From Parafannyhessea umbonata (GTDB lineage: Bacteria > Actinomycetota > Coriobacteriia > Coriobacteriales > Atopobiaceae), in NCBI RefSeq assembly GCF_900111255.1, contig NZ_FOGP01000003.1:1-64000 (forward strand): 64,000 bases of DNA, read 5' to 3'. Positions 28,857-39,243 of the stretch are shown here, piece after piece. Within the stretch, counting starts at the first letter, position 1. Each line of letters starts with the position of its first letter. Below the pieces are notes generated by a model that saw only the letters and a list, made by a program, of their open reading frames with translations, searched no databases and was not told where the DNA came from. The translations under genes were made by a program, and so were the position numbers.

Positions 28857-28985
28857 TGCCATTGCCTCTCAGACCACGGGTTAGTGAAGTGCCTTGCGGC
28901 CGATGCCCTGCCCCTGCGGGCATGTGCGTCGGCCACGACTCGCCTACCCATTATGACAGTTTCGCGGTGCGCCTCAAGAAGCCGC

Positions 28986-29017
28986 AAAAAACCTCTTGCC
29001 CGCAAGGGGCAAGAGGT
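28986..29017 (-). terminator. Rho-independent terminator after the M42 peptidase
   Basis: ACCTCTTGCCC and GGGCAAGAGGT form a perfect 11-bp stem with a five-base loop, followed by a T-run on the minus strand, 43 bases past the stop of the M42 gene. Confidence 0.9.
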
Positions 29018-29060
29018 CGCAGCTGCAGTTGCGTGGGGTGCGCCGGAAGCCAGCCGGTCG

Positions 29061-30116
29061 CTAGGCCTGGCACTCGCCCATCACGTAGGCGCGCGCGAGC
29101 TTCTCGGTCTCGACGATGGCGTCGACGTGGCAGCGCTCGCGGCCGTGGGAGTTCATACAGGCCATGCCAAAGGCTGCGTGACGAATGTCGTGGTCCAGGT
29201 GCGAGGCGGCGTTCGCGTCGGTCGAGTAGTGGAAGCACACCTGGGTGTCCCACTTGTCGGCGTCGCAGTGCTCCTGGGCACAGCGGATGAGCTGGTTGGT
29301 GAGGTCCCAGTCGTAGGGACCCTTGGCGTCGGAGGCGATGACGCCCACGTGGTGCTCGTTGGAGTCATAGTCGGGCCCGATGAGCGTGATGTCGACGGCG
29401 ACGTACTCGCTCACGTCAGCGGGAACGAAGGCGCCACCGTGGCCGATCTCCTCGTACATGGGGAAGGCGAACAGCGTGTCGTAGGCAGGCTTCTCGCCAG
29501 ACTCCTTGAACCACTTGAGGATGTCGATCAAAGCGGCAACGGCGGCCTTGTCGTCGATGTGGCGCGAGACGATGTAGCCGTTGTCGAAGGACTCGAAGTG
29601 CGGGTCGATTGAGATGATGGCGCCCTCGGTGATGCCCAGCGCGCGGGCGTCGGCGGGACTGTAGACGTCGCCGATGACGCTGACGCTCATGTTGTTCTCG
29701 TCGCGGTCGGCCTGACGGCAGTCCTCGAACACGTGGACGGAGTGCTTGTTGCAGATGACCTGCGCGTTCACGACGCGACCGTCACGACAGTGGATGTAGC
29801 AGGTCTCGCCCTCGATGGCATGGTAGTTGATGCCGCCGAGCATGCGGACGCGCAGGGTGCCATCGTCGTTGAAGCCACGCACGATCAGGCCGATGGTGTC
29901 CAGGTGGGCACCCAGGCAGACGGACTTGCTGGAGTCCTTGCCAGGCACGCGCACGTAGGCTGTAGCCTTGTTGTCGACGGTCATCTCGTAGCCCAGCTCG
30001 GCGAACTTGGAGCGCAGGTAGGCATGAATGTCGGCGTAGTAGCCCACGGGACTGTCGACCTTGACGAGCTCCTCGAGGGTGTCGGTCAGGTACCGGGCGT
30101 CAATCTGATAGGACAT
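29061..30116 (-). CDS. M42-family metallo-aminopeptidase
   Basis: Cytosolic di-zinc aminopeptidase (351 aa) that trims peptides. Metal ligands and catalytic residues are in CLGAHLDTIG, SRHIDDKAAVAAL, MYEEIGHGG, AVDITLIGPDY and a late His in NSHGRERCH. Homologues assemble into large TET-type dodecamers. AGAGGAG lies six bases before the ATG. It follows pepT by 87 bases on the same strand and ends at a strong terminator. Confidence 0.9.
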   Translation of the reverse strand: MSYQIDARYLTDTLEELVKVDSPVGYYADIHAYLRSKFAELGYEMTVDNKATAYVRVPGKDSSKSVCLGAHLDTIGLIVRGFNDDGTLRVRMLGGINYHAIEGETCYIHCRDGRVVNAQVICNKHSVHVFEDCRQADRDENNMSVSVIGDVYSPADARALGITEGAIISIDPHFESFDNGYIVSRHIDDKAAVAALIDILKWFKESGEKPAYDTLFAFPMYEEIGHGGAFVPADVSEYVAVDITLIGPDYDSNEHHVGVIASDAKGPYDWDLTNQLIRCAQEHCDADKWDTQVCFHYSTDANAASHLDHDIRHAAFGMACMNSHGRERCHVDAIVETEKLARAYVMGECQA

Positions 30117-30178
30117 GCATTTCTCCTCTGGTGATCTGGAGGCGGTTGGGTCTGTGGTGCAAACGCGTGCGGTTTGGG

Positions 30179-30189
30179 CAAGAAGTGCC
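30179..30189 (-). repeat. 3' motif copy 3 (GGCACTTCTTG) after pepT
   Basis: It lies 14 bases past the pepT stop, oriented with pepT, in the pepT-M42 gap. Confidence 0.5.
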
Positions 30190-30203
30190 TGCGCCCTTGG
30201 CCG

Positions 30204-31463
30204 CTACCCTGCGGAAACCTGCGGCTTGGCATAGAGGGCCACGAGCTCCTGAAGCATGTCGACCATGGCCTCGAGCTCGGGCACGGGCACGAACTCGCGC
30301 ACGCCGTGGGCGTTGTAGTAGCACGCCGAGAGATTGCCGCAGGCGAAGCCACGGAAGCTCAGCTGCGAGCCGTCGGTGCCGCCGCGCATGGGGATGCAGG
30401 TCATCTCCTGGCCAATCTTGGCGTAGGCGGCGCGCGCGTTCTCGATCAGGTGGCTGTACTCGGGCTTGGTCACGACGTCAGCCAGGTTGTGGTACTGGTC
30501 GTGGATCTCGATGGTTAGGACCTCCTGGCCGAACGTCTGGTTGACGAAGTCGACGGCCTTGCGCATGGTCTCCTTGCGAGCCTCGACCTTGGCCTGGTCG
30601 TGGTCGCGAATGATGTAGTCGGCCAGGGCCTCCTCGCAGTCGCCCTGGACGCGCTCGAGGTAGTAGAAGCCGTCATAGTTCTCGGTGTACTCGGGACGCT
30701 CCTGGGGCGGCACGAGCGCGTGGAACTTCATGATGGCCTCGCAGGCGTTGACCATGATGCCCTTGGCGGTGCCGGTGTGGACCGAGAGGCCCTTGGCGCG
30801 GACCTTGGCCTCGGCCGCGTTGAAGGTCTCGTAGCAGAACTCGCCCAGGGGACCGCCGTCGATGGTGTAGCCAAAGGTCGCGCCGAACTCGTCGAGGTCC
30901 AGGAGGGCGGCGCCGTGGCCAATCTCCTCGTCGGGCACGAAGCTCACGGCCAGGCGCGGGTGAGGAAGGCTCGGGTCGTCCTTCAGGCGGGCCAGAAGGG
31001 AGACGACCATCGCGTCGCCGGCCTTGTCGTCGCCGCCCAGAAGCGAGGTGCCGTCAGCGGTGACGAGGTCCCAGCCCACCATGCGCTCGAGGCAGGCGTT
31101 GGTCTCGGGGCTGATGAAGACCTCCTTGCCGTCGCGGCCGGTGCCGATGGTCAGCTTGCCGCCCTCGTAGCGCTTGATCTGTGGGTGGACAGGGTCGCCG
31201 TAGGACTGCCAGGCAGTGTCGATGTGGCAGCAGAAGCCCAGGGTGGGCAGGTCCTCGCAACCCTCGCTGGCGGGCCAGTGGGCGGTCACGTAGGCGTTCT
31301 CGGTGACGACGACGTCCTCGGCGCCCAGCTCGCGCAGGTCGTCGGCGATGACCTTGGCAATGTCGAACTGCGACTCGGTAGAGGGGACTCTGTCAGCCGT
31401 CAGGGGGTTGGACTGAGACGGCACGGCACAGTACTTGATGAAGCGATCTACTACGTCACTCAT
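30204..31463 (-). CDS. pepT: Peptidase T (tripeptide aminopeptidase, M20 family)
   Basis: Removes N-terminal residues from tripeptides. The 419-aa M20 enzyme shows FCCHIDTAWQ, LLGGDDKAGDAMVV, FVPDEEIGHGAALLDL, YTIDGGPLGEFCYETFN and RGGTDGSQLSFRGFACGNLS, matching PepT throughout. The frame stays open 70 codons upstream, but the ATG giving MSDVVDRFIKYCAV fits the family. The ribosome-binding site (AAAGGAA, more than ten bases away) is weak. A 127-base gap separates it from the C26 hydrolase gene upstream. Confidence 0.95.
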   Translation of the reverse strand: MSDVVDRFIKYCAVPSQSNPLTADRVPSTESQFDIAKVIADDLRELGAEDVVVTENAYVTAHWPASEGCEDLPTLGFCCHIDTAWQSYGDPVHPQIKRYEGGKLTIGTGRDGKEVFISPETNACLERMVGWDLVTADGTSLLGGDDKAGDAMVVSLLARLKDDPSLPHPRLAVSFVPDEEIGHGAALLDLDEFGATFGYTIDGGPLGEFCYETFNAAEAKVRAKGLSVHTGTAKGIMVNACEAIMKFHALVPPQERPEYTENYDGFYYLERVQGDCEEALADYIIRDHDQAKVEARKETMRKAVDFVNQTFGQEVLTIEIHDQYHNLADVVTKPEYSHLIENARAAYAKIGQEMTCIPMRGGTDGSQLSFRGFACGNLSACYYNAHGVREFVPVPELEAMVDMLQELVALYAKPQVSAG

Positions 31464-31590
31464 GCTTGGCGGGTTCCTTTCCTCGCGCCCCGCGGAAGGC
31501 GGGACAGACACTTTTTTTGCACCAGGCCATTGTGCGCTGCGGCGCAAGCACAACACACATTCTTGTAACACTCGTACGCGCCTTGAAACA

Positions 31591-32361
31591 TTAGGCCTGA
31601 GGGTCGCGCTCCCTGCGGGCGCGGGCCGCGGCGACGAGGCCGTCCCAGATGCCGCGATCGCTCGAGAGCGCATGCCACATGTACTCGGGATGCCACTGGA
31701 CGCCCAGGCAGAAGGTCTGCGAGCGGACCTCGATCGCCTCGGGGATGCCGTCGGTGGCGTATCCCACGACGTCGACGTCCTCCCCCGGCTCGAGCACGCA
31801 GCAGTGGTGTGAGGAGTTCACCTGGATGAGCTCACGCTCCCCCACGCATCCGTAGAGCGTCGTTCCGGGTCGCACCTCGACGGGATGCGTGGGCTCCTTC
31901 AGGACGACGGAGTGGTGCCACAGCGCCATGCCGGGACGCGGCGTCATCCTGTTGATGTCCATGCAGATGCTGCCGCCCCTCACGACGTTGAGCATCTGCA
32001 TGCCGCGACACGTCGCCAGAAGGGGCTTGTCCCGCTCGAGGACCTTCTTGATCAGCAGGAACTCGTACTCGTCACGCTCGGGGCAGACCTCCTCGGGAAT
32101 GGGCTCGTCGCTTCCCCAGAACTGCGGGTTGATGTCCTGCCCGCCCGGGATCGAGAAGCCGTCGCACATGTCGACGTAGGCCTCGATGAGTTCGGCGTCG
32201 TTCGTGATCGGCATCATCATGGGCATGCCGCCGGCGGCCAGGATGGCGTCCAGGTAGCAGTCACCCAGCGACTCGGAGGCGCACAGGGCGCCCTCGGCCG
32301 GGAACCACCTGGGCGCAACGCCGATCAGCGGCCTGTATAAGGCGTTCTTCTCCACTGTCAT
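31591..32361 (-). CDS. Class I glutamine amidotransferase-like gamma-glutamyl hydrolase (peptidase C26)
   Basis: PuuD-like hydrolase (256 aa) expected to cleave gamma-glutamyl bonds in small molecules. It has the oxyanion/substrate motif DGFSIPGGQDINP, the nucleophile Cys in LATCRGMQMLNVVRGG and the His/Glu of GVQWHPEYMW. It sits between the opp operon and pepT in a peptide-use block, so gamma-glutamyl peptides are plausible substrates. The ATG at 32361 has GAGGG six bases upstream and is preferred to an ATG two codons earlier. Confidence 0.85.
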   Translation of the reverse strand: MTVEKNALYRPLIGVAPRWFPAEGALCASESLGDCYLDAILAAGGMPMMMPITNDAELIEAYVDMCDGFSIPGGQDINPQFWGSDEPIPEEVCPERDEYEFLLIKKVLERDKPLLATCRGMQMLNVVRGGSICMDINRMTPRPGMALWHHSVVLKEPTHPVEVRPGTTLYGCVGERELIQVNSSHHCCVLEPGEDVDVVGYATDGIPEAIEVRSQTFCLGVQWHPEYMWHALSSDRGIWDGLVAAARARRERDPQA

Positions 32362-32401
32362 TACCATCCCTCGCTAGTCGTCTGGGTCGCGCACAGGCAG
32401 G

Positions 32402-32412
32402 CGAGAAGTGCC
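32402..32412 (-). repeat. 3' motif copy 4 (GGCACTTCTCG) downstream of oppF
   Basis: It lies 17 bases beyond the GC-rich hairpin that follows oppF, oriented with the operon. Confidence 0.5.
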
Positions 32413-32429
32413 TCTTCCCTTGCACGCGC

Positions 32430-32457
32430 AGGGGCCCGACCATGCGGCCGGGCCCCT
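32430..32457 (-). terminator. GC-rich hairpin after oppF
   Basis: AGGGGCCCG pairs with CGGGCCCCT over a ten-base loop, 25 bases past the oppF stop. No T-run follows, so it may stabilise the 3' end or work with another factor rather than being a classical intrinsic terminator. Confidence 0.5.
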
Positions 32458-32481
32458 GATATCAATCATATCCCTGCGGCA

Positions 32482-33537
<1,056 letters not shown>

Positions 33538-33540
33538 GGG

Positions 33541-34638
33541 TTACTCACCCCATCCCTTCCTGTACTTCCAGCACGCAACCAGGTGGTTCTCGTCCCCATC
33601 GACGGGAAGCATCTCCGGCGCCTGCTTGCAGCAGATGTCCTTGGCAAACGGGCAGCGCGGATGGAAGGGGCAGCCCTTCGGCATCTCGGAGAGCATGGGC
33701 ACGTTGCCGGGAATCGCGTAGAGTGTATCGACCGCATTGTCGAGCGACGGGATGGAGTCGATGAGGCCCCTGGAGTACGGGTGGAGCGGGTTGGTGAAGA
33801 GCTCCGGTGCAAGCGTGTACTCGACCTTGTGGCCGGCATACATGACCAGGACCCAGTCGGCCATCTCGGAGACGACGCCCATGTCGTGCGTGATCAGCAT
33901 GACGGCGGTGCCGAGCTTGTCTCGCATGCGGTCGATCAGCTGCAGGATCTGCGCCTGGATCGTGACGTCAAGCGCCGTGGTGGGCTCATCGCAGATGAGC
34001 AGCGAGGGCTGGCAGGCAAGGGCCATGGCGATCATGATGCGCTGGCGCATGCCGCCCGAGAGCTCATGCGGGTAGCTCTTGAAGACCTTCTCGGGAGCGG
34101 GGATGCCGACGAGCTTGATCATCTCGAGCGCGCGGGCGTCCGCTTCCTTCTTGCTCATCTTGGGGTTGTGCACCAGGATGCCCTCGCGAATCTGCTTGCC
34201 CGCGGTCATGACCGGGTTGAGCGAGGTCATGGGCTCCTGGAAGATCATGCCGATCTTGTTGCCGCGATAGTGGCGCATCTCCTCGTTGGAGAGCTTGACC
34301 ATGTCGACGCCGGACAGTTCGATGGAGCCGTTGGTGACCTTGGCAGGCGGGGTCGGCAGAAGGCCCATGATGGACAGGGCGGTCATCGACTTTCCGCAGC
34401 CGGACTCACCGACGACGGCAAGCGTTTCTCCCTTGCGCATCTCGAAGCTGAGGCTCGTGATTGCGGGCAGGGCGCCATCCTCGGTGAAGAGGGTGACGTT
34501 GAGGTCCTTAACGCGGAGAAGCACCTCACGCCTGGCGTTAGTGTCCAAACGCTCCTGGGTCAGCTCCTTGCCCCTCTCCTGGAGCTCCTCGCTGACGACC
34601 TCGGTGGTGGTGCGACCGCGCCTTTCTTCTTCAGCCAT
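33541..34638 (-). CDS. oppD: Oligopeptide ABC transporter, ATP-binding protein
   Basis: Second Opp ATPase (365 aa). A charged N-terminal extension of about 40 residues ([20 protein letters not shown]) precedes the ABC domain with [37 protein letters not shown] and [12 protein letters not shown]. The C-terminal [17 protein letters not shown] is the cluster motif. It lies 12 bases after oppC. The extension is longer than in typical OppD proteins. Confidence 0.95.
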   Translation of the reverse strand: MAEEERRGRTTTEVVSEELQERGKELTQERLDTNARREVLLRVKDLNVTLFTEDGALPAITSLSFEMRKGETLAVVGESGCGKSMTALSIMGLLPTPPAKVTNGSIELSGVDMVKLSNEEMRHYRGNKIGMIFQEPMTSLNPVMTAGKQIREGILVHNPKMSKKEADARALEMIKLVGIPAPEKVFKSYPHELSGGMRQRIMIAMALACQPSLLICDEPTTALDVTIQAQILQLIDRMRDKLGTAVMLITHDMGVVSEMADWVLVMYAGHKVEYTLAPELFTNPLHPYSRGLIDSIPSLDNAVDTLYAIPGNVPMLSEMPKGCPFHPRCPFAKDICCKQAPEMLPVDGDENHLVACWKYRKGWGE

Positions 34639-34650
34639 AGTCTCCCCTCC

Positions 34651-35604
34651 CTACGAGCGCATCTTGGGGTCGAGCGCGTCACGAAGCGCGTCGCCAAGAA
34701 GGTTGAAGGCCATTACCGTGATGATGATTGCGATGCCCGGGACGATCGAGTAGTTCGTGTTCGACTGGATGTAGGGCTGGGAGGCCGAGATCATCTGGCC
34801 CCAGCTTGCCATGGGAGGCTGAACGCCCAGGCCCAGGAACGAGAGGGACGCCTCGGAGAGAATCGCGTTGGGGATGCCCAGGGTCGAGACGACGATGAGC
34901 GTCGAGATGCAGTTGGGAAGCAGGTGCTTCATGATGATGCGCCAGCTCTTGCCGCCCGACAGGACGCAGGACTGGATGTACTCCGAGTTCTTCAGGCGCA
35001 TGACGTCGCCGCGCACCAGGCGCGCCGTCGAGGTCCACATGAGCAGGCCCAGCGCGACGTAGAGGTTCACGAGGCCGGGGCCCATGACGAACATGACGAC
35101 GATTGCGAACAGCAGGAACGGGAAGGACGAGAACACCTGGATCACGAAGGAGATCACGGCGTCGACCTTGCCGCCGAAGTAGCCAGCGAAGACGCCCGCA
35201 AGGAAGCCTATGACCAGTGCGATAATCTGGGAGACGATGCCGACCGACAGCGAGATGCGGCAGCCGTAGATGACACGCGAGAGGATGTCGCGGCCGAACT
35301 CGTCGGTGCCGAAGACGTGGGCACCGCCCGGTGCCGCCAGCATGTTGGAGAGTTCCTGGGCGTCGGGGTCGAAGGGCGCGAGCACGGGGGCCAGGATCGC
35401 CACGAGCACCAACAGGCCCACGACAAACAGGCAGGCCATGCCCAGCTTGTTCTTCTTGAAGATGTTCCAGCTAACCGCCCAGTAGCTCTGCGCGCGCTTC
35501 TTGCCGCCCGCACGCTCGGCCGTCTGGGCCTTGGCAGCATCGGCCGCGATGCGCTCGGCCTCGCGCACCTTCTTGTCGTCCTTGTCACTGTTGAGAAGTG
35601 CCAT
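34651..35604 (-). CDS. oppC: Oligopeptide ABC transporter, permease
   Basis: Inner-membrane permease of 317 aa. A basic cytoplasmic N-terminus of about 45 residues rich in Lys, Ala and Asp precedes six membrane segments, starting with MACLFVVGLLVLVAILAPVL. The HVFGTDEFGRDILSRVIYG segment is diagnostic for OppC/DppC. The coupling EAA-like loop is DALRDALDPKMR-terminal to LSEASLSFLGLGVQPP. The ATG overlaps the oppB TAA by one base (TAATG). Confidence 0.95.
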   Translation of the reverse strand: MALLNSDKDDKKVREAERIAADAAKAQTAERAGGKKRAQSYWAVSWNIFKKNKLGMACLFVVGLLVLVAILAPVLAPFDPDAQELSNMLAAPGGAHVFGTDEFGRDILSRVIYGCRISLSVGIVSQIIALVIGFLAGVFAGYFGGKVDAVISFVIQVFSSFPFLLFAIVVMFVMGPGLVNLYVALGLLMWTSTARLVRGDVMRLKNSEYIQSCVLSGGKSWRIIMKHLLPNCISTLIVVSTLGIPNAILSEASLSFLGLGVQPPMASWGQMISASQPYIQSNTNYSIVPGIAIIITVMAFNLLGDALRDALDPKMRS

Positions 35605-36539
35605 TATTCCGCTGCCTCCCCTCCGAGTCGAATGCGCGGGTCGACGACGGCGTAGAGGATGTCGACGACGAGGTAGACCACGACGCAAATGATTGCGATG
35701 TACATGACGCCGCCCTCGATGAGCGGGAGGTCACGTGCGTTGATGGCGTCAAGCAGGAGCTTGCCCATGCCGGGAATCGCGAAGACGGATTCGATGAGGA
35801 TAGAACCGGTGAAGATCTCTCCCAGCTGGGTACCGGCGATGGTGATGATGGGAATCAGGGCGTTGCGCAGGCCGTGGACCAGAATGATGGCCGAGGTCTT
35901 GAGGCCCTTGGCCTCAGCGGTCCTCATGAAGTCCTGGTTGAGCACGTCCATCATCGAGGTACGCGTGACGCGGGCGATGCTTGCGGCGTAGCGCGTACCC
36001 AAAGCGATGGTCGGCAGGACGAAGGCCGCGGCGGTCTTGACGCCCGAGAGCGGGAACCACTTGAGGTTGAGCGCAAAGACGATCTGGACCAGGATGGCCA
36101 CCCAGAACGCCGGCGCCGATATGCCGAAGATCGAGAGCGCCATCAAGAGTCGGTCCACCCACTTGCCGTGGTACACCGCAGAGACGACGCCGACGACCAG
36201 TCCGAATACGAGCGCGAACAGGTAGGCGAAGCCCGCGAGCTTGGCCGTCACGGCAAAGGCCGTTCCCATCAGGACCGTAACGCTCTTGTTCTGCGTGTAC
36301 GAAGTGCCAAAGTTACCCTGGACCATGTTGCCGAACCAGTTGACGTACTGCTCGGTGACCGGCCTGTCGAGGCCCATGTTGTGCCTCACCTGCTCGATGG
36401 TCTGCTCATCAGCCATGTCACCCATCATGACGCGAACCGGGTCTCCCGGGACGACGTTGAGGATGAAGAACGTGATGGCAGAAATGCAGATGACGACACC
36501 AACGGCCTGCAGGACTCTCTTGATAAGGAAGTCCCTCAT
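35604..36539 (-). CDS. oppB: Oligopeptide ABC transporter, permease
   Basis: Inner-membrane permease of 311 aa, beginning MRDFLIKRVLQAVGVVICIS. It has the OppB/DppB-type periplasmic stretch VVPGDPVRVMMGDMADEQT and the coupling loop TRTSMMDVLNQDFMRTAEAKG. AAAGGAGGGGGCCAG precedes the ATG, chosen over one 14 codons upstream. It follows oppA after a terminator-like hairpin, so permease and ATPase genes would be read at lower level than the binding protein. Confidence 0.95.
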   Translation of the reverse strand: MRDFLIKRVLQAVGVVICISAITFFILNVVPGDPVRVMMGDMADEQTIEQVRHNMGLDRPVTEQYVNWFGNMVQGNFGTSYTQNKSVTVLMGTAFAVTAKLAGFAYLFALVFGLVVGVVSAVYHGKWVDRLLMALSIFGISAPAFWVAILVQIVFALNLKWFPLSGVKTAAAFVLPTIALGTRYAASIARVTRTSMMDVLNQDFMRTAEAKGLKTSAIILVHGLRNALIPIITIAGTQLGEIFTGSILIESVFAIPGMGKLLLDAINARDLPLIEGGVMYIAIICVVVYLVVDILYAVVDPRIRLGGEAAE

Positions 36540-36614
36540 CTGGCCCCCTCCTTTCGTGCCTAACATATAAGAATCTGACATAAGAATCTGTTATGCCTGG
36601 AACACTTTAGCCGT

Positions 36615-36648
36615 AAAAAGGGACGACGCTTCAAAAGCGCCGCCCCTT
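36615..36648 (-). terminator. Hairpin terminator between oppA and oppB
   Basis: AAGGGGCGGCGCTT pairs with AAGCGTCGTCCCTT (two G-U pairs) over a three-base loop and is followed by TTTTT on the minus strand. It probably reduces read-through from oppA into oppBCDF. Confidence 0.85.
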
Positions 36649-36697
36649 GAAACACGATGGTTAGATATCAATCATTCCATCTTCGCAATTGGTCAAA

Positions 36698-38329
36698 CTA
36701 GCCGGCGTAGTCTTCCTTGGTGGTGTCGATGTCGACATCGTTCATGTGGTAGACCAGGTTGCCAACCTTGGCGTTCTTGACGTAGTCCTTGGCAACGAAC
36801 TGGTTCTTGGGGTAGTACAGGGGAATCGTCGCGTAGTCCTGGCGGGTCAGGATGTCGTCGGCCTGCTTGTAGAGGTCAGCGCGCTTGTCCTGGTCCTGCT
36901 CGATGCGAGCCTGGGAGACGAGGTCGTCGAACTCGGGGTTGTTGTAGAACGAGCTCTTTGCCTTCGCGTTCTCGCTGTAGAAGTACGTGTACATGTGGTT
37001 GTCCGCGTCAGCATACAGGGGGAACCAGCCCAGAGCGGTGATCTCGAGGTTGCCGTCAGCCCAGTCCTGAGCCCAGACGCCATTGTCCTCGGTCTCGACG
37101 GTCAGCTTGACGCCGATCTTGTCCCAGTAGTCCTGGACGGCAACGAGCTGCTTCTGGTTGATGTTGGCGCGAACCTTGGCGGAGAGCTCAAGGTTGGAGA
37201 CGCCAGCCTCGGCGAGAAGGGCCTTGGCCTTCTCGGGGTCGTACTCGAACGTAGGAGCGCTGTCATCGTGGCCCGGGGTCTGGGGAGCGAGCCAGCCGGA
37301 GGGAGCGATGCCCGCGCCGCCGGCAATGGACTGGATGAGCTCATCGCGGTTGATCGCGAGGGAGAGGGCCTTGCGGACCCTGACGTCCTGGAGCTTCTCG
37401 GAGCTGAGGTTCAGGTTGACGAACTGGACACCGAGGGTCTGGTACTGGGTGATGAGGTCCTTGACGTCGGGATCGCCCTGGTACTGCTGGAGCTGGGAGG
37501 CGTCGAGGTCGCAGTAGTCGATGTCGCCGTTCTTGAAGGACATCATCTTGGTGTTGAGATCGTCGATGAAGGTGAAGTGAATCTCGTCGAGGGCGGGGGT
37601 GCCGTCGTGGTAGTCCTCGAACTTCTCGAGAACGACCTCGGTGGTGTCGTCGTTGGAGACGACCTTGTACTTGCCGGTGCCGATGACGTTGGTGCCGGTG
37701 CCCCAGGCGTCGCCAGCCTTCTCGCAGGCATCCTTGGGGAAGATGTCAGCGTAGTCGATGCCGAGGTTGTTAACGAAGGTGATCATGGGGTCGGTGAGGA
37801 CGAAGGTGAAGTGCGTGTCATCCTCGACCGTGAGGCCCTCGAGCTCGGTAGCGGTTCCGGCGAGCATCTCCTTGGCGCCCTTGATCTTGTCGTACATGTA
37901 GGTGGACTTGGCACCGGTCTCAGGCTTGAACATACGCTCGAAGGAGTACTTGACGTCATCGGCGGTCAGCGTGGAGCCGTCGTGGAACTTGATGCCCTCC
38001 TTGAGCTCGCAATGCAGGGTGACGCCGTCGGCCTCGAAGGTCGGGATCTCCTTAAGGAGGCAGGGGACGAGCTCGTTGTCCTCGGTCCAGAGAAGGGGTG
38101 CCTCGAAGATGGAGTCGGCGATGGAGGAAGAGCCAGAGTTGGTCGACTTCTGCATGTCCAGGCCCTGCTTGGCGTTAGCCTGACCGAACTTCAGGATCTT
38201 CTTCTTGCTGCCATCGGCAGAGGCATCGGAGCCACCGCAGGCGGCAAGCATCGAGGAGGCCGCAGCACCACCGGCGGTAACTGCGGAGGCCTTGAGGAAG
38301 CTGCGACGGCTAAGGGACTTCTCCATCAT
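36698..38329 (-). CDS. oppA: Oligopeptide-binding lipoprotein of the Opp transporter
   Basis: Extracellular substrate-binding lipoprotein (SBP family 5, 543 aa). The signal MMEKSLSRRSFLKASAVTAG has a twin-arginine-like SRRSFLK and a lipobox SMLAAC with lipidated Cys at about residue 31, followed by a short Gly/Ser/Asp linker. Family 5 hallmarks include VTLHCELKEGIKFHDGSTLTADDVKYS-type sequence and QFVNLNLSSEKLQDVRVRKALSLAI. The ATG with GAAAGG seven bases upstream is chosen over a TTG five codons earlier. It is the first gene of the opp operon; the AT-rich 158 bases before it should hold the promoter. Confidence 0.95.
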   Translation of the reverse strand: MMEKSLSRRSFLKASAVTAGGAAASSMLAACGGSDASADGSKKKILKFGQANAKQGLDMQKSTNSGSSSIADSIFEAPLLWTEDNELVPCLLKEIPTFEADGVTLHCELKEGIKFHDGSTLTADDVKYSFERMFKPETGAKSTYMYDKIKGAKEMLAGTATELEGLTVEDDTHFTFVLTDPMITFVNNLGIDYADIFPKDACEKAGDAWGTGTNVIGTGKYKVVSNDDTTEVVLEKFEDYHDGTPALDEIHFTFIDDLNTKMMSFKNGDIDYCDLDASQLQQYQGDPDVKDLITQYQTLGVQFVNLNLSSEKLQDVRVRKALSLAINRDELIQSIAGGAGIAPSGWLAPQTPGHDDSAPTFEYDPEKAKALLAEAGVSNLELSAKVRANINQKQLVAVQDYWDKIGVKLTVETEDNGVWAQDWADGNLEITALGWFPLYADADNHMYTYFYSENAKAKSSFYNNPEFDDLVSQARIEQDQDKRADLYKQADDILTRQDYATIPLYYPKNQFVAKDYVKNAKVGNLVYHMNDVDIDTTKEDYAG

Positions 38330-38487
38330 TTTCGTACCTTTCAACGTGGGACGTAGATCCGAGGGAACGTTTCCCCCTCATTGTCAGTGGGACTACTATG
38401 CACCACGCTGAAAGCAAAAATGATGAATTAGATTTTGCAGAAATGCACCCTTAACAATGAAAGTTGCCCAATGTTTCAGGAGCGTAA

Positions 38488-39096
38488 CTAGGCCAAACTG
38501 GTTATCAATATTGAATACAAGCCAGCAGAAGACAGCTCGCTGGAAAGCGAGGCGCGCTCGGGTTTACTTACCGTTTGAATCGGCGTGTAGGGGACGTGCG
38601 CGAAGCCCGCAGGGATCTTCAGACCGCACGACCTGACCGCGTGCAGAACGCGGTACATGACTTGATTGCAGACGTAGAGCCCAGCGGTGTCGGAGACCTT
38701 GGAGGGAACGCCTGCGGCGCTCATGGCCGAGACGGCGTCGTCGAGCGGCAGAGTCGAGAGGTAGGCGTCAGGTCCGCCCTCGACGACTGGGTCACCCTGG
38801 GGCTGCGCGCCGTCGTTGTCGGGAATGCGGGCGACCATGCGGTTGACGGCAACGCGCTCCGGCGTGACGCAGGTGCGCCCGCCCGCCTCGCCCACGCTGA
38901 GGACCACGGCGGGCTCGAGCTCGCGGATGGCAGCCTCTACGATGTCGCCCGACGCGCCGAAGACCACGGGCAGCTTGATCTTGTGGATGGGATGTCCCTC
39001 GACCTCATCGGGAAGAAGGCGCACTGCCTCCCACGACGCGTTGCTCTTCTCTCCCCCGAAGGGCTCGAAGCCCGTGACGATAACCGGACGTGCCAT
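38488..39096 (-). CDS. pcp: Pyrrolidone-carboxylate peptidase (pyroglutamyl peptidase I)
   Basis: Cytosolic cysteine peptidase (202 aa) that removes N-terminal pyroglutamate. The conserved GFEPFGGEKSNAS, catalytic Glu in LSVGEAGGRT, Cys in GLYVCNQVMYRVLH and His in AGFAHVPYTP are all present. The last roughly 25 residues (ERASLSSELSSAGLYSILITSLA) diverge from the usual end and fall in more AT-rich DNA, and the protein is about 10 residues short, so the 3' end may have been altered. GGGAGG lies four bases before the ATG. Confidence 0.88.
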   Translation of the reverse strand: MARPVIVTGFEPFGGEKSNASWEAVRLLPDEVEGHPIHKIKLPVVFGASGDIVEAAIRELEPAVVLSVGEAGGRTCVTPERVAVNRMVARIPDNDGAQPQGDPVVEGGPDAYLSTLPLDDAVSAMSAAGVPSKVSDTAGLYVCNQVMYRVLHAVRSCGLKIPAGFAHVPYTPIQTVSKPERASLSSELSSAGLYSILITSLA

Positions 39097-39189
39097 GGAT
39101 CCTCCCGATGTCTCATGCGGGTGGACGCCCACCCGTCTCGAACGTAGTAGAGCATAGCGATACGAAGGCCTCGAGTCTCGCTCGACAGC

Positions 39190-39219
39190 AAAAAAGGGGA
39201 GCCGCCGAAGCGACTCCCC
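39190..39219 (-). terminator. Rho-independent terminator after rpsA
   Basis: GGGGAGTCGC, TTCG loop, GCGGCTCCCC and TTTTTT on the minus strand, 24 bases past the stop. Confidence 0.92.
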
Positions 39220-39243
39220 CTTCGAGTTCAATAAGCGCGAAGC

